Source of the DNA: Paramarasmius palmivorus
Taxonomy: Eukaryota > Basidiomycota > Agaricomycetes > Agaricales > Marasmiaceae
Assembly (NCBI GenBank): GCA_037176845.1
Contig: JAYKXP010000120.1
Location: 79,172-143,171 of the forward strand
Reading direction: 5' to 3'
Length of the DNA: 64,000 bases
Shown: in pieces, positions 22,990 to 33,544 of the stretch
How positions within the stretch are numbered: the first letter of the stretch is position 1
Layout of the letters: each line of letters begins with the position of its first letter
Position numbers and translations under genes: made by a program
Notes under the pieces: generated by a model
The model's input: only the letters and a program-made list of their open reading frames with translations
The model's database searches: none
What the model was told of the DNA's origin: nothing

Positions 22990-23559
22990 TAGAGGAGAAA
23001 CCGAACAGCACAGCTTTCATATGGCAATCATCCGGTACCGAAGTTCCTGCCCGTGACGCAATGTCATTCCGGAGTTATTTTTGGACTCCCATTCGTTCTC
23101 ATCGACGATGCGGTACTACCTGCGTCGGCCAAGGTGCGCTCTGTCATCCAGATAATATTTTCTTCAACCCCTAATGTCTCTCTACTAGGTTGCTAAAGAA
23201 GCAGTTATGAAAGCGATGGGGGAAGGTCGAGGGCATTTTCGAGGGTAGAGGTACGTGAATGCAACGCTTCAGACCACTTCACCGGACTCAAACCACAACA
23301 GGATGCAACTGGACTCTATTTTCTACTGGACAGGAAGCCACTGTGGAAAGGAACCAAGATAATCAATCATCCCGACCCAAATTCCTCCCGACGACAAGAC
23401 CTCTATGTACCAATCAATGAGCTTTGCTGGGCCACTGATACCTATGTAGACGACCTCATTAGGCATATATCACAATCAGAATACACTACCTTTTTTCTCG
23501 TCGAAATTCCTGAAGTTGTTGAATCAGTATACCTGAATGAAATGGAATCGCACAAGTAA
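22990..23559 (+). CDS. Two-exon uncharacterised gene (KDZ-1 cargo)
   Basis: Exon 1 reads about 22990-23122 and includes HSGVIFGLPFVLIDDAVLP. After an intron (GTGCGC... to an AG near 23190-23196), a long exon runs in one frame to TAA at 23557-23559 (…QQDATGLYFLLDRKPLWKG … TFFLVEIPEVVESVYLNEM). No in-frame ATG marks the start, so a 5' exon is missing or the gene is decayed. The composition is convincingly protein-coding, but I recognise no domain. Confidence 0.4.
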
Positions 23560-23791
23560 TCAATTGGTCGTTGGCGCAACCTTGGTCGTGCTATTTCCAC
23601 GAATATATTCATCGAGACCCTTAGATACTTCACAGATACACTACTATCCTCCATGAAAATGACTATCTCGAATCTTATGTCGGTTGGATACGTGGGGAAA
23701 AAGTCAGAAAACGCTGCCTCTAGGGTATGAGTATCTACTTACATGGGCGCTTTGATGCTCACGTCTTTTGATTTCTCCCTTTTACGACCGA

Positions 23792-24595
23792 ATGGCTCGG
23801 GCTAAACTCTACACGACAAAAACCGCTCTGAAGGAGTCCAGGAGAATCAAATCCGCCAAATACTATCGCAAGTACGTATGCTCCCCATTGTGATAACCTA
23901 TCTAGACTGAGTTCCCTCCAGAAATCGCGAGAAGATTCTCGCGCAAAAACAACAAGAACGAGACGAGGCTCGACGGCAGGAAGACCTTAAATTGTGTGTG
24001 TTTCTTGGATTTCTTTACAATCACCCTAACTATATATCTACAGCATTGAGAGACTGAGGGAAAAACGTCTTAATAAATGGCGAGAGGAACAGAAAGATCT
24101 GGCCAGAGAAGTATCAGACCAGTTGCGTTGTCACCGTCCCTCATGTTCAGTATCTATTGTTCTGATAACATTTTCAGGGATCCACTAGGTCGAATCAAAT
24201 TTCTCAATCACTCCTTAGCACGCATCTCTGGCGGCAAGCCTAGTGCTTGGTTGGAAACAGTTTGCCACCAGTACATTCAGATTCGAGCTCACGAAGCAAC
24301 TCGCACGTCGGCATCTCCGGTGGACAACGCTACAACCATGGTCAACAATCTCCTGCGTGGTGCCAACATCTTCTGCGATAGATTGCTCAACAGCTACGGT
24401 GTCAACGACTACTACCGCCGTGCCTCTATGTTCTGTCGAAGGCTACGCTGGATCGTTCGGTGTCTGGAGGATATGGAATATCGCGTGTTGGACCTGGATG
24501 ACGATTTAGCCAAAGCCTACCAGGAGAAACGTCTTTCATTCCAGGACCCTTCCACTCAGCAGTGGATAGACAGGCAAAGTCCAATCCCTGAGTAG
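23792..24595 (+). CDS. Basic-region protein, MARAKLY family (KDZ-1 cargo)
   Basis: Four exons (23792-23871, 23922-23993, 24044-24121, 24178-24595) join to 216 codons. The N-terminus MARAKLYTTKTALKESRRIK, then SAKYYRKNREKILAQ, is a basic segment running into an R/E/K-rich helix (about residues 25-75). I know this opening from multi-copy mushroom proteins that begin M(A/G)R.KLY..., whose function I do not know. The C-terminal two thirds looks helical. A DNA-binding or structural role is plausible. Intact; the third intron join is the least certain. Confidence 0.6.
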
Positions 24596-24657
24596 GCTCT
24601 GTTATCTCTGTTGTTGTTTACTGGTCGAACAATATTTTACCATCATTTCTACGGTGT

Positions 24658-26001
24658 GAGAAGCGCGAAAACGATAACCCAGATGGGATCTACGATACAG
24701 CGCCGGTTTCGTGGATAAAAGCACCCTGTTACCGATATAAAGGTCATGAAGCGGTATTGCCTTTCGTCGTGATGGATCCCAGTCTCAAAGATCCACTGTG
24801 GCCTGCGAACAAACCCGCTCCCCGCACGGACCGGGAGGTTTGTGCGTTGAATGCTTGGATAGCGGAAGAAGATATGGTGAGTCCAGTCTTTTTTTTTTGA
24901 GTGTGTCATGGGTGCTAAATTGAATTCCAGTTCGATTTTAGGGGTATTGGACTCTTTTTGGGTACCAAATGCCTCGCTCCTCGCTTAGTGGCGGTACCAG
25001 TCACCGTCGAAAGAGTTACCAGTAACATATGGGATATTCATGCTGACTTCTGGGTAACGTCTCGCAAGCCTGGCATCTGTGTGGTTGAGATGCTATCTGA
25101 CGTGAAAGAGGTGCTGTCAAATGGCCAATACATGGCGTTTTTTTACCCCAACTTGAGGCAACCAAAGCTGGATCCCTTGCTTGATCTCAACGAGGCTTGG
25201 CTGGGTTGGCACAAGCAGGACGGGTGTGTTTTTCACCGCCTTCTACAACACGAGGAGCATGACTACCGTCTATTTGGTCCCATGCTCGTGGTCAAGCACG
25301 ACATCAATGGGAGATTTCTGGATATACGAAAGGATGATATCGACCGGGCTTTGAAAGCTGTAAAAAGGTGCCGTATGGCTGCTAAGTTCTTCCTGGAAAC
25401 TAAACTTTCCCCTTTAGCGCGTTGATGGAAAAGGACCAGCGGGGAAGACGGCTTTTGGACGGTACCTTTAAGAGTCTACCTGTTCCTGGTAGACCAGATA
25501 ACGACGAGGAGAATTGGCTGGACGGTAAGTTTCCTTTTCAACACGCCACAGCCTTTGTTCGCTGAGTATTCCCTCGTCAGATGTGTCGAACTTGGAATCT
25601 CAGGTCCTTTCGCAAGGTGAGTTCCAGCGTCATCATCATTGCTTGTGGCTAATGCCACAACTTACTTAGCGCCAGAGAAAAATCCAGAAATTACAAGCAG
25701 GGAAGTACCGTCCCTGGTTGCAGGCGATGATCGTGCGTATTTCCATGTTTACCCGTTTATGGCCAGGGATCTAACTAAATTTCTGTAGAACAACGAAGGA
25801 GGGAAAAAAATAACGCATGATGCGATAGATTGTGCCTGGAGGAGGTATTTGAAACTCCCGGATCACACCCCCGATACCTTCCCCGTCGTTATCGTTAAAT
25901 ATCCTAAAGGGCAGGATGAGGAACAACTAGGAGGAAGAGTTAAAGCTTACAGGAAACTAAAAAACCCAGACCCTCATTACTCTTTACAGTCCTTGTTGTA
26001 G
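24658..26001 (+). CDS. Uncharacterised spliced gene (KDZ-1 cargo), start uncertain
   Basis: Exon 1 (frame from about 24658; first Met at 24772 in VVMDPSLKDPLW) runs to WIAEEDM. After an intron around 24874-24928 it continues FDFRGIGLFLGTKCLAPRL to LKAVK. An intron at 25369-25418 then joins ALMEKDQRGRRLL. Small introns separate DVSNLESQVLSQ, APEKNPEITSRE and a last exon. Depending on the last acceptor, the stop is at 25820 or 26001. It has no stop codons within exons and conserved-looking motifs (PRTDREVCALNAW, HEEHDYRLFGPM). I do not recognise a domain. It lies 60 bp after the MARAKLY gene on the same strand and could be co-expressed with it. Confidence 0.5.
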
Positions 26002-26286
26002 ATTAACTTTGCCATTGTCCAACGTCGTGTTACAGATCAAGCCAAGATGGATCAATTTGCCTTGACTGGCAGGTACCAAAGAAATTGGTAAATGCCAATG
26101 GAAGCCCAGAGTAAGTTTCCATGTGGCGTGATGGCGTCAAATAGGATGTGCCACTCACTACTCTCCCGGGGCGTTCTTGCTGCATCACGAAAGGTAAGGT
26201 ATTCTTGGGGGTAAAAACACGATATATTTCTTTTTTCTCTGACTATCTAAAAATTTCTACTTTTGTGGGCTATGTATGGAATGTCT
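26002..26286. other. Convergent intergenic segment
   Basis: Lies between the 3' ends of the plus-strand gene ending at 26001 and the minus-strand gene ending at 26287. I see nothing in it beyond short T-rich runs suited to 3' ends. Confidence 0.35.
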
Positions 26287-27645
26287 TTAGAGATCATTGG
26301 AAGGCGTAGTGGAGTCGGTAACAATCCGCAAAGCGTACCCCGGCTTTTGTCCGTAGAAAGCACGAGTGTACTCCACCAATGCCTGGGTAAAGGTTTTGTG
26401 CTTGGTGGCACGGAAACCAGACACCCCAAGAACCTTATCTTCGACGCATTGGTACCTGTACCTCTTGATTAGCAGTGTAGAATAACCAGGTGTGTTATAG
26501 GTACTTACCAGTCACCCCAATAGATGCCGACTTCGCGCCCGACATAGACTACGTAGAACCTGGTTCCAGCAGGAAGATTGTCTGGGGGTAAGCCAAAGGA
26601 GTCGGGGTGAGGAACAGGAGGAACGTCTTCCTCAGAGTGGGTGAAAACCACGGAGTCTTCGCTGGAAATACTCTCCACGTCGTCTAGGGTGTTGGTCCTG
26701 ATAGATGGGGTTTCCGTCATGGAAATATCGTCAGAAGTGTTGGCAGGAGTGGTAACTCCAACAGCAGTAGGGATTGCGTCAGTTGGGACGTCGTTGGAGG
26801 GCAAGCTAGAGAGAGCTTGTCTGGCCTGGTCGGTAATGGCCATGTCCGGACCAAGTGCCAGAACAGTGGGAGGTTCTGCTTCGCTAGGAAAGTCTACGGC
26901 AACATAGAGATTGCCTTCCCGCATGAAAGTCCCAGCAGCTTCCTCTTCAGCGGTCGGGACGACCAAGGAGTTGGGGACAGTGGCAATACTGCGAGGACCA
27001 AGTGCCGGAGTAGGTCGAGCTGCAGCGACGTCAGGATGAAGGCGCTGTATCTTGGTGGTGGTGGTGATCACCAAACCTGTGTGGAGCATTAGCGAGACGC
27101 ATCTTCTGATATAAAGGAAGGTTACTTACCGCCCCATTCCTCCACGGTGGTTCGCACAGTGGTAGTACCTAGTGGAAGTGAGGTTAAATGGGGTATATAT
27201 AGTGAGCGTGGAGACTAACCGCGTTCTGGCTCGTGCTGAAGGTGATGAAAGGCTTGAGGCGCAACATAGGCTATGTGTTGCCCTTCTGGGGGACGTCCTA
27301 GATACCACCAACGCAAGAAGGTAAGGGAAAAAAATCAGCAAAGGGTGAGTTACAAAGTAAGGATGAATTACCTGTGATAAGGACACTACCTGCACGTCTG
27401 TCCACAGGGGAAGGAGGGCGAGGAACGTAGTTATCGACGATATTGGTCTGCATATCGAGCTGCCGGTAAAGTGATGGTGATGGTAGGAAAGAACGAACGA
27501 TCTCTGGAGCCCTGAATCGGAGGAATTTCAGGCCACTGGTTTTAAACGTGTCGGGCAGAAATCCGAAATCTGAGATAACGGACTGGCAAGTACCGTACGG
27601 CACATCTATTGACCTGGAATTTCTGATGGAACTGGTAACTCTCAA
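26287..27645 (-). CDS. Protein with RNase H1 N-terminal (viroplasmin-like) domain
   Basis: Exons on the minus strand: SIDVPYGTCQSVISDFG... (about 27618-27380), RPPEGQHIAYVAPQAF..., TTTVRTTVEEWG, and a long exon from GLVITTTTKIQRLHPDV. A final intron after GDW (acceptor TACAG) leads to the last exon, ending at TAA 26287. The C-terminus TRFYVVYVGREVGIYWGDWY, then VSGFRATKHKTF...ALVEYTRAFYG, follows the pattern of the RNase H1 N-terminal or caulimovirus-viroplasmin fold, which binds RNA/DNA hybrid or dsRNA. No RNase H catalytic domain is attached. The middle is acidic, Ser/Thr-rich and disordered. The start exon is uncertain. Confidence 0.55.
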
Positions 27646-27671
27646 TGAAATTGAAAAACGTTGGAGCTTAC

Positions 27672-27922
27672 CTATGACTCATGGACCGACTCGTCTTGCG
27701 CGGTAGGTTTGAACCGTACCCTGCCAATATCAGGCTGATTCATCGACGCCAGAAGCCACTGGAAAGGAGAGTAACTTAGCACGCTAAGATGTGGACTATA
27801 CGACTCACGTCCAAAAAATCGAGAGTGGTTGGACCTCTGTGGCGGAATTGCATGCTCGTCCATGACCAAGAGGTCATATCAGGGACGTAAATTTGTGCTT
27901 CAGGGTTCCAAATGCGGAACAT
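27672..27922 (-). CDS. Small two-exon ORF (KDZ-1 cargo, uncertain)
   Basis: MFRIWNPEAQIYVPDM... to TTLDFLD, a 50-nt intron (GTGAGT...TTTCCAG), then WLLASMNQPDIGRV... to a stop before 27672: about 66 aa. It may be the 5' part of the RNase H1-N-like gene below it, since a donor GTAAGC directly follows the stop, but the frames do not join as they stand. No domain recognised. Confidence 0.35.
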
Positions 27923-28334
27923 TGATAGGATGATAGCTTGGCGCGGCCCTGGAGAATGGCTGGCGAGGCAGATATCGAGTATTGCTGTACTGCCAGAGCT
28001 GGAATATTAATGTGGGGGTTCCAGCAGTTGAAAAAATAGTCGTGGTACAAATCTGCAATCCTTCGGAGTCAGATTATAGTGTTTTTAAAGCACTTTGAAC
28101 AATACATGCGGACAGAAAGATCAGCGGAGAGATCTGGAAGAGATCTATTGGTAATAGCCATTGGAGCGATCGGGAGGGGCCATATGTAATGGTAACCGCC
28201 CACCGACGTTTCAGGGCTAGTTTTGAGACGGTACAATACCTTTGCATTCCTTGAAACTGTCTCTTCATCTCCCCTGTGTCGCGTTTACACGTTCGCTACC
28301 GTCCATCCCAGCCCCTGCACTCGAGATCTTCGTG

Positions 28335-30684
28335 ATGGTTGCTCACAGCTCATTTGAGGGAAGCAGAGCCGTATTCCTGGATTCGCACCATGACAGCTAC
28401 GCCGTCGCTGCACAAGAGGGCTGGATCAAGGACTTTATCGCAGACTTGGGGCGACGTTACATGAAACGTTATCCGGCGAGTTTGGCGCACAACGTAGAAC
28501 CATCCGAAGAACACCTACAATCAGTCAACGATGATGCCCCGGATCCGGAGAGCTTGTGTCCTGTCCAGCGACCTGGCCAAAGTGATGAGGAGTACCACCA
28601 GGCAGTACGGAAACACGAGATAGAGAAGGACATCACGAGTTTTCGACTAGGTGTGAGTAGGGTCACGATACGAATATTAGGTCGGAAGGCGTTTGTACGC
28701 GTACGCCAGGAGGTCGTTAAGGAAGTTTATGATGCCCTCTCCGAACTGGAGAAGAAACCCTGGGAAGAGGCCGTGGAAAAGGATTGGAGCGCAAGGTTGG
28801 AAGCATACAAGGCTTCTATGAACGCTGGTTTCTCGACAGAACCTGCAGCGCGTCAGGAGTAAGTGGTTCATGCAAATTATGACCGATCGTGCTGATATGT
28901 CCATGCAATCAAGTTGTATCACCCGTCTGCCAGCTTTTGTTCAGCCAATTCTGGATGGGATTCGAGATGCTACTGGTATGCATTGTACGTTGATTGTCGG
29001 AGGACCAGAGCCTGCAGATATGGGTCGCCTGAACATGGTATCGTGAGTGAGAAGTTATTCAGTGCTATTCATTCTGTCTGACGCTCTTTAGGTTCCATTC
29101 GGGAGAAACGTTGAGCTTACCAGCATTGAATTTTGGTGCGGCTTGCCAGGAAGGTTACCGTAACCTGCTCATCCCGCTCTATGGATCTTACCTGCGCAAA
29201 TGTTTCAGTATGTACAGTCCATTTGATCGTTTTCTTGGCACTTATGGTATCCAATAGCGGTTGAGGAATGCAAAAGCCGTGCGCTTCCTCAGAAAGGTCT
29301 CTCTCTGGCCGCTTGTTTGGCAGGAGAAGCTGGAATCAACCTTGACTTTATTGATACTCCTGGTATCCCCCGAGATGAGGCTGCGGTTCCCTCATCAGAC
29401 CGGTCACCACCGTCCCAGCAGATCAACGTTACCGGTTCCACTTCTACCCCAGAGAAGACGGTCAAGGCGGCTGAGAAACCCAGCCATGGCGTGGCCACAC
29501 TCCAAGTATCCTCAGTTCCAAATGGGTACCATCAATCTCCACCTCCAACACCACCTCCGGTCTCTCCCCTTCGTGAAACAACGGCACCCGTGCATGGATC
29601 CTCTAGCCCGTGCTCTTCCCCTGCTCCAGGCTCAGCACCTCCTACTCTCGCACCTTCTACACCTCCCAGAGGGAGCTCTCTGTTTCTCTATGGTTCCCCA
29701 GTTGGTTCCATCCAAACCGAAGATCTAGGCTTGCCCGTAGAGGAGGAAGGAGAGGAAACAGCGTTGGATCAACCTCAGCCCTCTTTGGGTGCAAGCAGTG
29801 GTGGAGATCTGGTCAGTAACAGTGGTCATGGTAAAAAGATGCAACGACCGGAGAGTGTGAAGCGCAAGGCTTCGTCTCAGCGTGGTGTAGATTCCTCCAG
29901 CGCCTATTCAGGCGCTAATTCCCTTCCTGGTATCGAAAACGTCACTAGCCCCGAAACACCTACTGTCACCACCAAATCGAAACGGCGTACGTCTCGAGCT
30001 GCTCCAAAACCTACCCCCATCACTTCATCTGCTGCCAGCGCCAGCAATGCCACCAGTGCTGTCAGTGGGAGCAATACTGCGAAGCGTTCAACAAAACGAA
30101 AGGCTGTTGGTCCGCCTCTGGCTCATCCCCAGAGGGACCAGAAACGTAGCAAGGTAGCAAAATCTCAGACAACGCTTATAGCTTGCCCTGACCAGGCTCC
30201 AACCTACGTGTGGAACCTCTTCTCCATGGCGTCGACGGTGGGTATGAACCAACGGTTCTACCAAATTCTTCAGCGGTACCTCGCTTTGGAGGAGGAGCAT
30301 GGGTACCAGGGTGGCAATCTCAAAACGAAGAACCGGCCTGATGAGGTGCAGCAATGGTATAAAAGAAGGCGTGCTGTGTGGTTCCCAGAGTTCACAGATA
30401 TTGCCCATTTCAGCCAGGAATTCAAAGCCTGGTTTCGCCTGTGTTCACCTCCATGGAGGACTGGAAAGGAGAATGGCGCGGTGATGATCCGGAAATCTGG
30501 AGAAGAGTGGGGCTGCATGCGTGTTTTGGGTCAGAATGGTATCGTGGCTTTCCTAGTCTCCCTGGTCTGGTGGCAAAAGGCATTGAATAACCTCTCTTCC
30601 AACAAGGCCAAGGATCTAGCTGAACATCAGTCTAGGCTTGAGGAGGTATTTGCCGAGGTTGAGTATACCTTCCAGAATCTTTAG
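28335..30684 (+). CDS. Large uncharacterised KDZ-1 cargo protein (731 aa)
   Basis: Four exons (28335-28858, 28914-29042, 29092-29207, 29258-30684) join to exactly 732 codons with no internal stop. The N-terminal 175 aa is charged and helical (ITSFRLGVSRVTIRIL..., KEVYDALSELEKKPW). A conserved-looking block follows: CITRLPAFVQPILDGIRDATG, VGGPEPADMGRLNM and LRKCFTVEECKSRALP. Next comes a long Pro/Ser-rich linker and a basic stretch (KSKRRTSRAAPK, KRSTKRKA). The C-terminal globular part has PDEVQQWYKRRRAVW and FKAWFRLCSPPWRT, with a GEEWGCMRVLGQNG segment. I remember this layout from widespread mushroom hypothetical proteins, not a named family. Nuclear by composition (inference). Confidence 0.6.
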
Positions 30685-31075
30685 TCCATGACAGTACTGG
30701 CGCTTAAAGACGTAGATGTAGATAATTAGATGTAGATAATCTCCCGGCTGATAAGATGATTATGTTTGATTATGGAACGCTTTGATCTAGGCGAGAAAAT
30801 AATGGATTGTATTCACTGTACCTGTCTAGAATTGTATGAACATAGTAGCTCAATGGAAAATTCGGTGTAATGCTCGAGGTCTTGTACTTACATAAGGTGA
30901 TCATTTTATTGGTCAACAGTTCAATTCCCGGATGCTGCACTTTCTGTCAATTGTGGACGGTGCTCCGGAGCCTCTGTAGCCAACCTCGGCCGGAGCTCTG
31001 GAGTGGTGACCGTAAACTGCCAGTAGTCTTGGTTGTGCACTGGTAGCTACCAGTTTATCCTACCAGCTACTGGTT
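30685..31075. other. KDZ-1 right non-coding and subterminal region
   Basis: Begins with a short repeat (GATGTAGATAATTAGATG...) and has no coding frame. From about 31000 it holds several CTGGTAGCTACCAG-type motifs in both orientations, matching motifs in the left subterminal region; these are candidate transposase-binding sites. Confidence 0.5.
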
Positions 31076-31114
31076 GATACCAATGTGGATGCATACCAAC
31101 TCATAGGTAGTACC
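31076..31114 (-). repeat. KDZ-1 right terminal inverted repeat
   Basis: Ends GGTAGTACC at 31114, followed by the AT duplication. Read inward on the minus strand, GGTACTACC..ATGAGTTGGTATGCATC aligns with the left end (14580-14617) with several mismatches. Confidence 0.7.
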
Positions 31115-31116
31115 AT

Positions 31117-31361
31117 TGACTGATGTATATGGCTGCGCCATACAGGTGGCGATCCGAGCAGTACATGTAGAGATAGTCGACCTTCTCATTATCGTCGGTG
31201 AGAGCAGCATTCTTGCACATAATGTCGACACGCTTGATGAAATCCGAAGGATACAAACCATCAAAGTGGGGAGCATCCTTGGTTCCAGGGGCTGGCATAT
31301 GAGCAGCCATACGATTGAGCATAACTCCGGGATTCCCGGCTGGTCCTGCGCCACCAGACAT
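31117..31361 (-). pseudogene. gag: Gyp-1 gag, N-terminal part (cut by KDZ-1)
   Basis: Starts MSGGAGPAGNPGVMLNRM at 31361 and reads ...KDAPHFDGLYPSDFIKRVD, then NEKVDYLYMYCSDR, a gag-like pattern (F-x-G...F..., then KV..L..YC). The natural frame is cut at AIYISQ by KDZ-1 and resumes at 14579 with CLMYPAETQGW. The apparent stop at 31101 lies in transposon DNA. Confidence 0.75.
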
Positions 31362-31637
31362 TCTAGATAAATGATAAGCGAGTAACTGTTCAAGGAAAAG
31401 TTGAAAAGCACTTAGCTGCGAAATGACGGATCGTCAACAGAGAATGTAGCGGTATACAACCTGCTACTAAATATCTGCAGTATAAAACTAACAGAGATAG
31501 GAGAGAACCACGGTATAGAACCTGTAGTTCGAGGATAAGGGTGCAGTGGAGTAGTAGCTGAGAATTCTCTGTAAAGAAATCAACAGCGTAAAGAAATGTT
31601 CAAAAATATAACACTTAGCTTCCACGGATAACCTGTT

Positions 31638-31654
31638 CCCCACGTTGGCCACCA
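31638..31654 (-). other. Candidate primer-binding site of Gyp-1
   Basis: One base inside the 5' LTR, the minus strand reads TGGTGGCCAACGTGGGG. It begins TGG as expected for pairing with the CCA end of a tRNA. Which tRNA it matches needs a comparison I cannot run. Confidence 0.5.
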
Positions 31655-31655
31655 C

Positions 31656-32773
31656 TATGGGAGAGAAGGTAGTTACGCAGAAGGAAAGGGACGGAACAAG
31701 GTCGGGGAGATGATGGTGGTTGAAGGAAGAGAAGTTGATGCCGGAATTTGATGCGGAAAATGTTTGACAAGTAAACGGATTGAATGCAGAGCCTCGGAGA
31801 TAATGGGCACTAAGCGTTCAACAGTGTTGACCAGGATTACCAAAAATGGTAACACGGTCTGCTCTCAAGACCTGATTGCCGAATATGGAAGGTATGAGTT
31901 ATTGGAACGTTGAACTTGTTGGAATATGGTCAGAGCCTTCCCGTAGGAATATCCCTAAGATAAAGCTGTTAGTAGACACTAGTATATCTCTAGTATATAG
32001 GAAAATACTTAGCTAAGGGAAAGCTTGACTCTCCGAAGTGCGGTTAAGGTAATTGCAAAGGGTATGTTGTGTTTGATACCTAACTCAAGTATCAGTTACA
32101 AAACGGTAAGTACTCACTCACTATGATTCTGACGCTTGTCAGAAGGTCTCTTGACAGTTCACACTCGAAGATGATGGGGGAAAGAGAAAGGATGAATTGA
32201 TACGATAAACTTGGCCAGTCCGTCTTATAAGACGATCATACAAAGCCCAGAACAACATAAAGTCAACAAAATAAAATAGAAACAGTCAAACGCAGACCAG
32301 TATCTAAGAGACCATGCACGTAGCAAATTGGTGACATCTGCTAACGTCTCAACTCGATCAGGTACGTCGTTCACTTCCCACACTGAGCACCAACTAACCA
32401 TAGCACATAATTTAAGACGTAGGGTGTTGCCTGGCTCAACCCCCATGTGCGTAGGCTTCGCTGATAGTCGAGTGAACTTCGTCCATCTTGAGTGATCCGC
32501 TCGCTTCTGTCGTAAGTAGTGAAAAATAGACTGATCAGTAACAAAGTAAATGAAATAAAGGAGACATATCATAGTAATGAAACTTGTTTCTTGATAGGAA
32601 ATGAACTGAGGCAGGGGTAATTGTCCAATTTTATCGTTTGAGAATAAAAACATTGACATATCGAATAGGAGTGACAGGATCAAAATGTGAAGCTTGTGCG
32701 TCCGTGCGTGTATGATGGCGCGTGATTAGGGTGTGATGATAAGTTGGAAAGGTACGCAAAGCGTTCCTTCCAC
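31656..32773 (-). repeat. Gyp-1 5' LTR (1118 bp)
   Basis: Direct repeat of 4451-5568; see that entry. It is the 5' LTR because gag starts about 295 bp downstream on the minus strand. AGGGC at 32774-32778 is the right target-site copy. Confidence 0.85.
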
Positions 32774-33120
32774 AGGGCCTCTTCCATTTTGGAAAGCCAA
32801 AAGCAGAGTAGGGAGGCATCTAAATGATGCCAGCAGGTGTGGGAATAATTTTCCTATTAAAAAAGTGCTAAAAAAAGCATCTAAAAGCACTCTAAAATGG
32901 TTTCCCAGGCCCTGAGAAAACCATCTTCCTTTTTGAGAAGCCAAAAGTGAAGTAAGAAAGCACTCTAGATACTGCTAGGGTGCAGGAACAATTTTTCTGC
33001 TAAAAAAGCACTGAAAAGGCACCTAAAACCATTCAAAAGTGCTTTGAAAAGGTTCCAGATACTGTGGGAACATTCTTTCCATATAGGGAAACCCCAAAAA
33101 AGCGCAATAAATAGCCCTAG
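32774..33120. repeat. Fold-1 family remnant, right part (host of Gyp-1)
   Basis: Resumes the copy interrupted at 4450: TCTTCCATTTTGGAAAGCC, then diverged repeats of AAAAAGCAC / TTTCCCAGGCCCTG units matching the other copies near 42100-42450. It is more diverged than the other copies, so it is an older insertion. Confidence 0.65.
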
Positions 33121-33544
33121 TAATATATATAAATGCTTCTTTTGGCAAACCAGAACCCTGAAGATAAGGCCTGATTTTTTGCAATAAATCAGGTTTTGGT
33201 TATTAGGGATTTTTTAAAAAATTGTTGGTCTCTTGTGCACCTAGCCCATTGAAAACACTCTGGCTCTCCTTTACCACTAGATAAATAGGCTCCAAGTTCT
33301 TGGATCAGCGGATTGTTGCACGCCACCAGTCTAGCTCCCTTCTAGTTTGCTGTGGCTCTAGGTAGGAAACAGGCCCATGTTTACAGCCCCATATATAGTT
33401 CCATATCTGGTTAACAGTCATTTAATTTTATTCAACAAACAAGGGACATGAACCATACCTCCAAATTGGGCTGAAAATCCTTGGCACTACATTGCTGCTT
33501 CAGGTGCATTACATGGAATTGGATTTTCACACTATGGTTGCATA
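33121..33544. other. Gene-free segment
   Basis: AT-rich; I see no coding frame, repeat or RNA gene that I can support. Confidence 0.35.

Larger units (their letters stand above)
14580..31114. mobile_element. KDZ-1: 16.5-kb DNA transposon with KDZ transposase and TET/JBP cargo
   Basis: The ends are inverted: GGTAATTACC..ATG..GAGTTATGCATCACAG on the left; on the right, read inward, GGTACTACCTATGAGTTGGTATGCATCCACA. An AT duplication flanks the unit, and its removal restores the gag-1 frame. Both subterminal regions hold several further TACCA/TGGTA motifs, possible transposase sites. Inside are a KDZ transposase (15017-18794), a complete TET/JBP-type dioxygenase (20729-22406) and about nine other spliced genes. 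KDZ transposons linked to TET/JBP genes are established for basidiomycetes (Iyer and colleagues). The 2-bp duplication is what I see here; I do not know whether it is usual for this subclass. Confidence 0.8.
4451..32773 (-). mobile_element. Gyp-1: Ty3/gypsy-type LTR retrotransposon carrying nested insertions
   Basis: Two direct repeats of equal length (4451-5568 and 31656-32773) bound the unit, and AGGGC flanks it on both sides (4446-4450, 32774-32778), a 5-bp duplication typical of LTR elements. Outside both ends lies the same host repeat: Fold-1 sequence stops at the left AGGGC and continues after the right one. Internally, on the minus strand, come a primer-site-like sequence, gag, protease, RT, RNase H, integrase and a third ORF. 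It measures 28.3 kb only because KDZ-1 (16.5 kb) and a Fold-1 arm (about 1.55 kb) sit inside; the native element is about 10.2 kb. By eye the LTRs differ at 6 sites, all transitions, suggesting recent insertion. Confidence 0.85.

Noticed and set aside
28857..28914. Apparent frameshift (stop GAG TAA) in the 28335-30684 gene
   Set aside because: A 55-nt GT-AG intron (28859-28913) joins the frames exactly (RQ-D-CITRLP), and the whole gene then has 732 clean codons.
4451..32773. The 1.1-kb repeats as two independent dispersed copies or the ends of a giant cargo element
   Set aside because: The AGGGC duplication and matching host repeat outside both copies show one insertion. Gag fragments on both sides of KDZ-1 show it is an ordinary gypsy enlarged by nesting.
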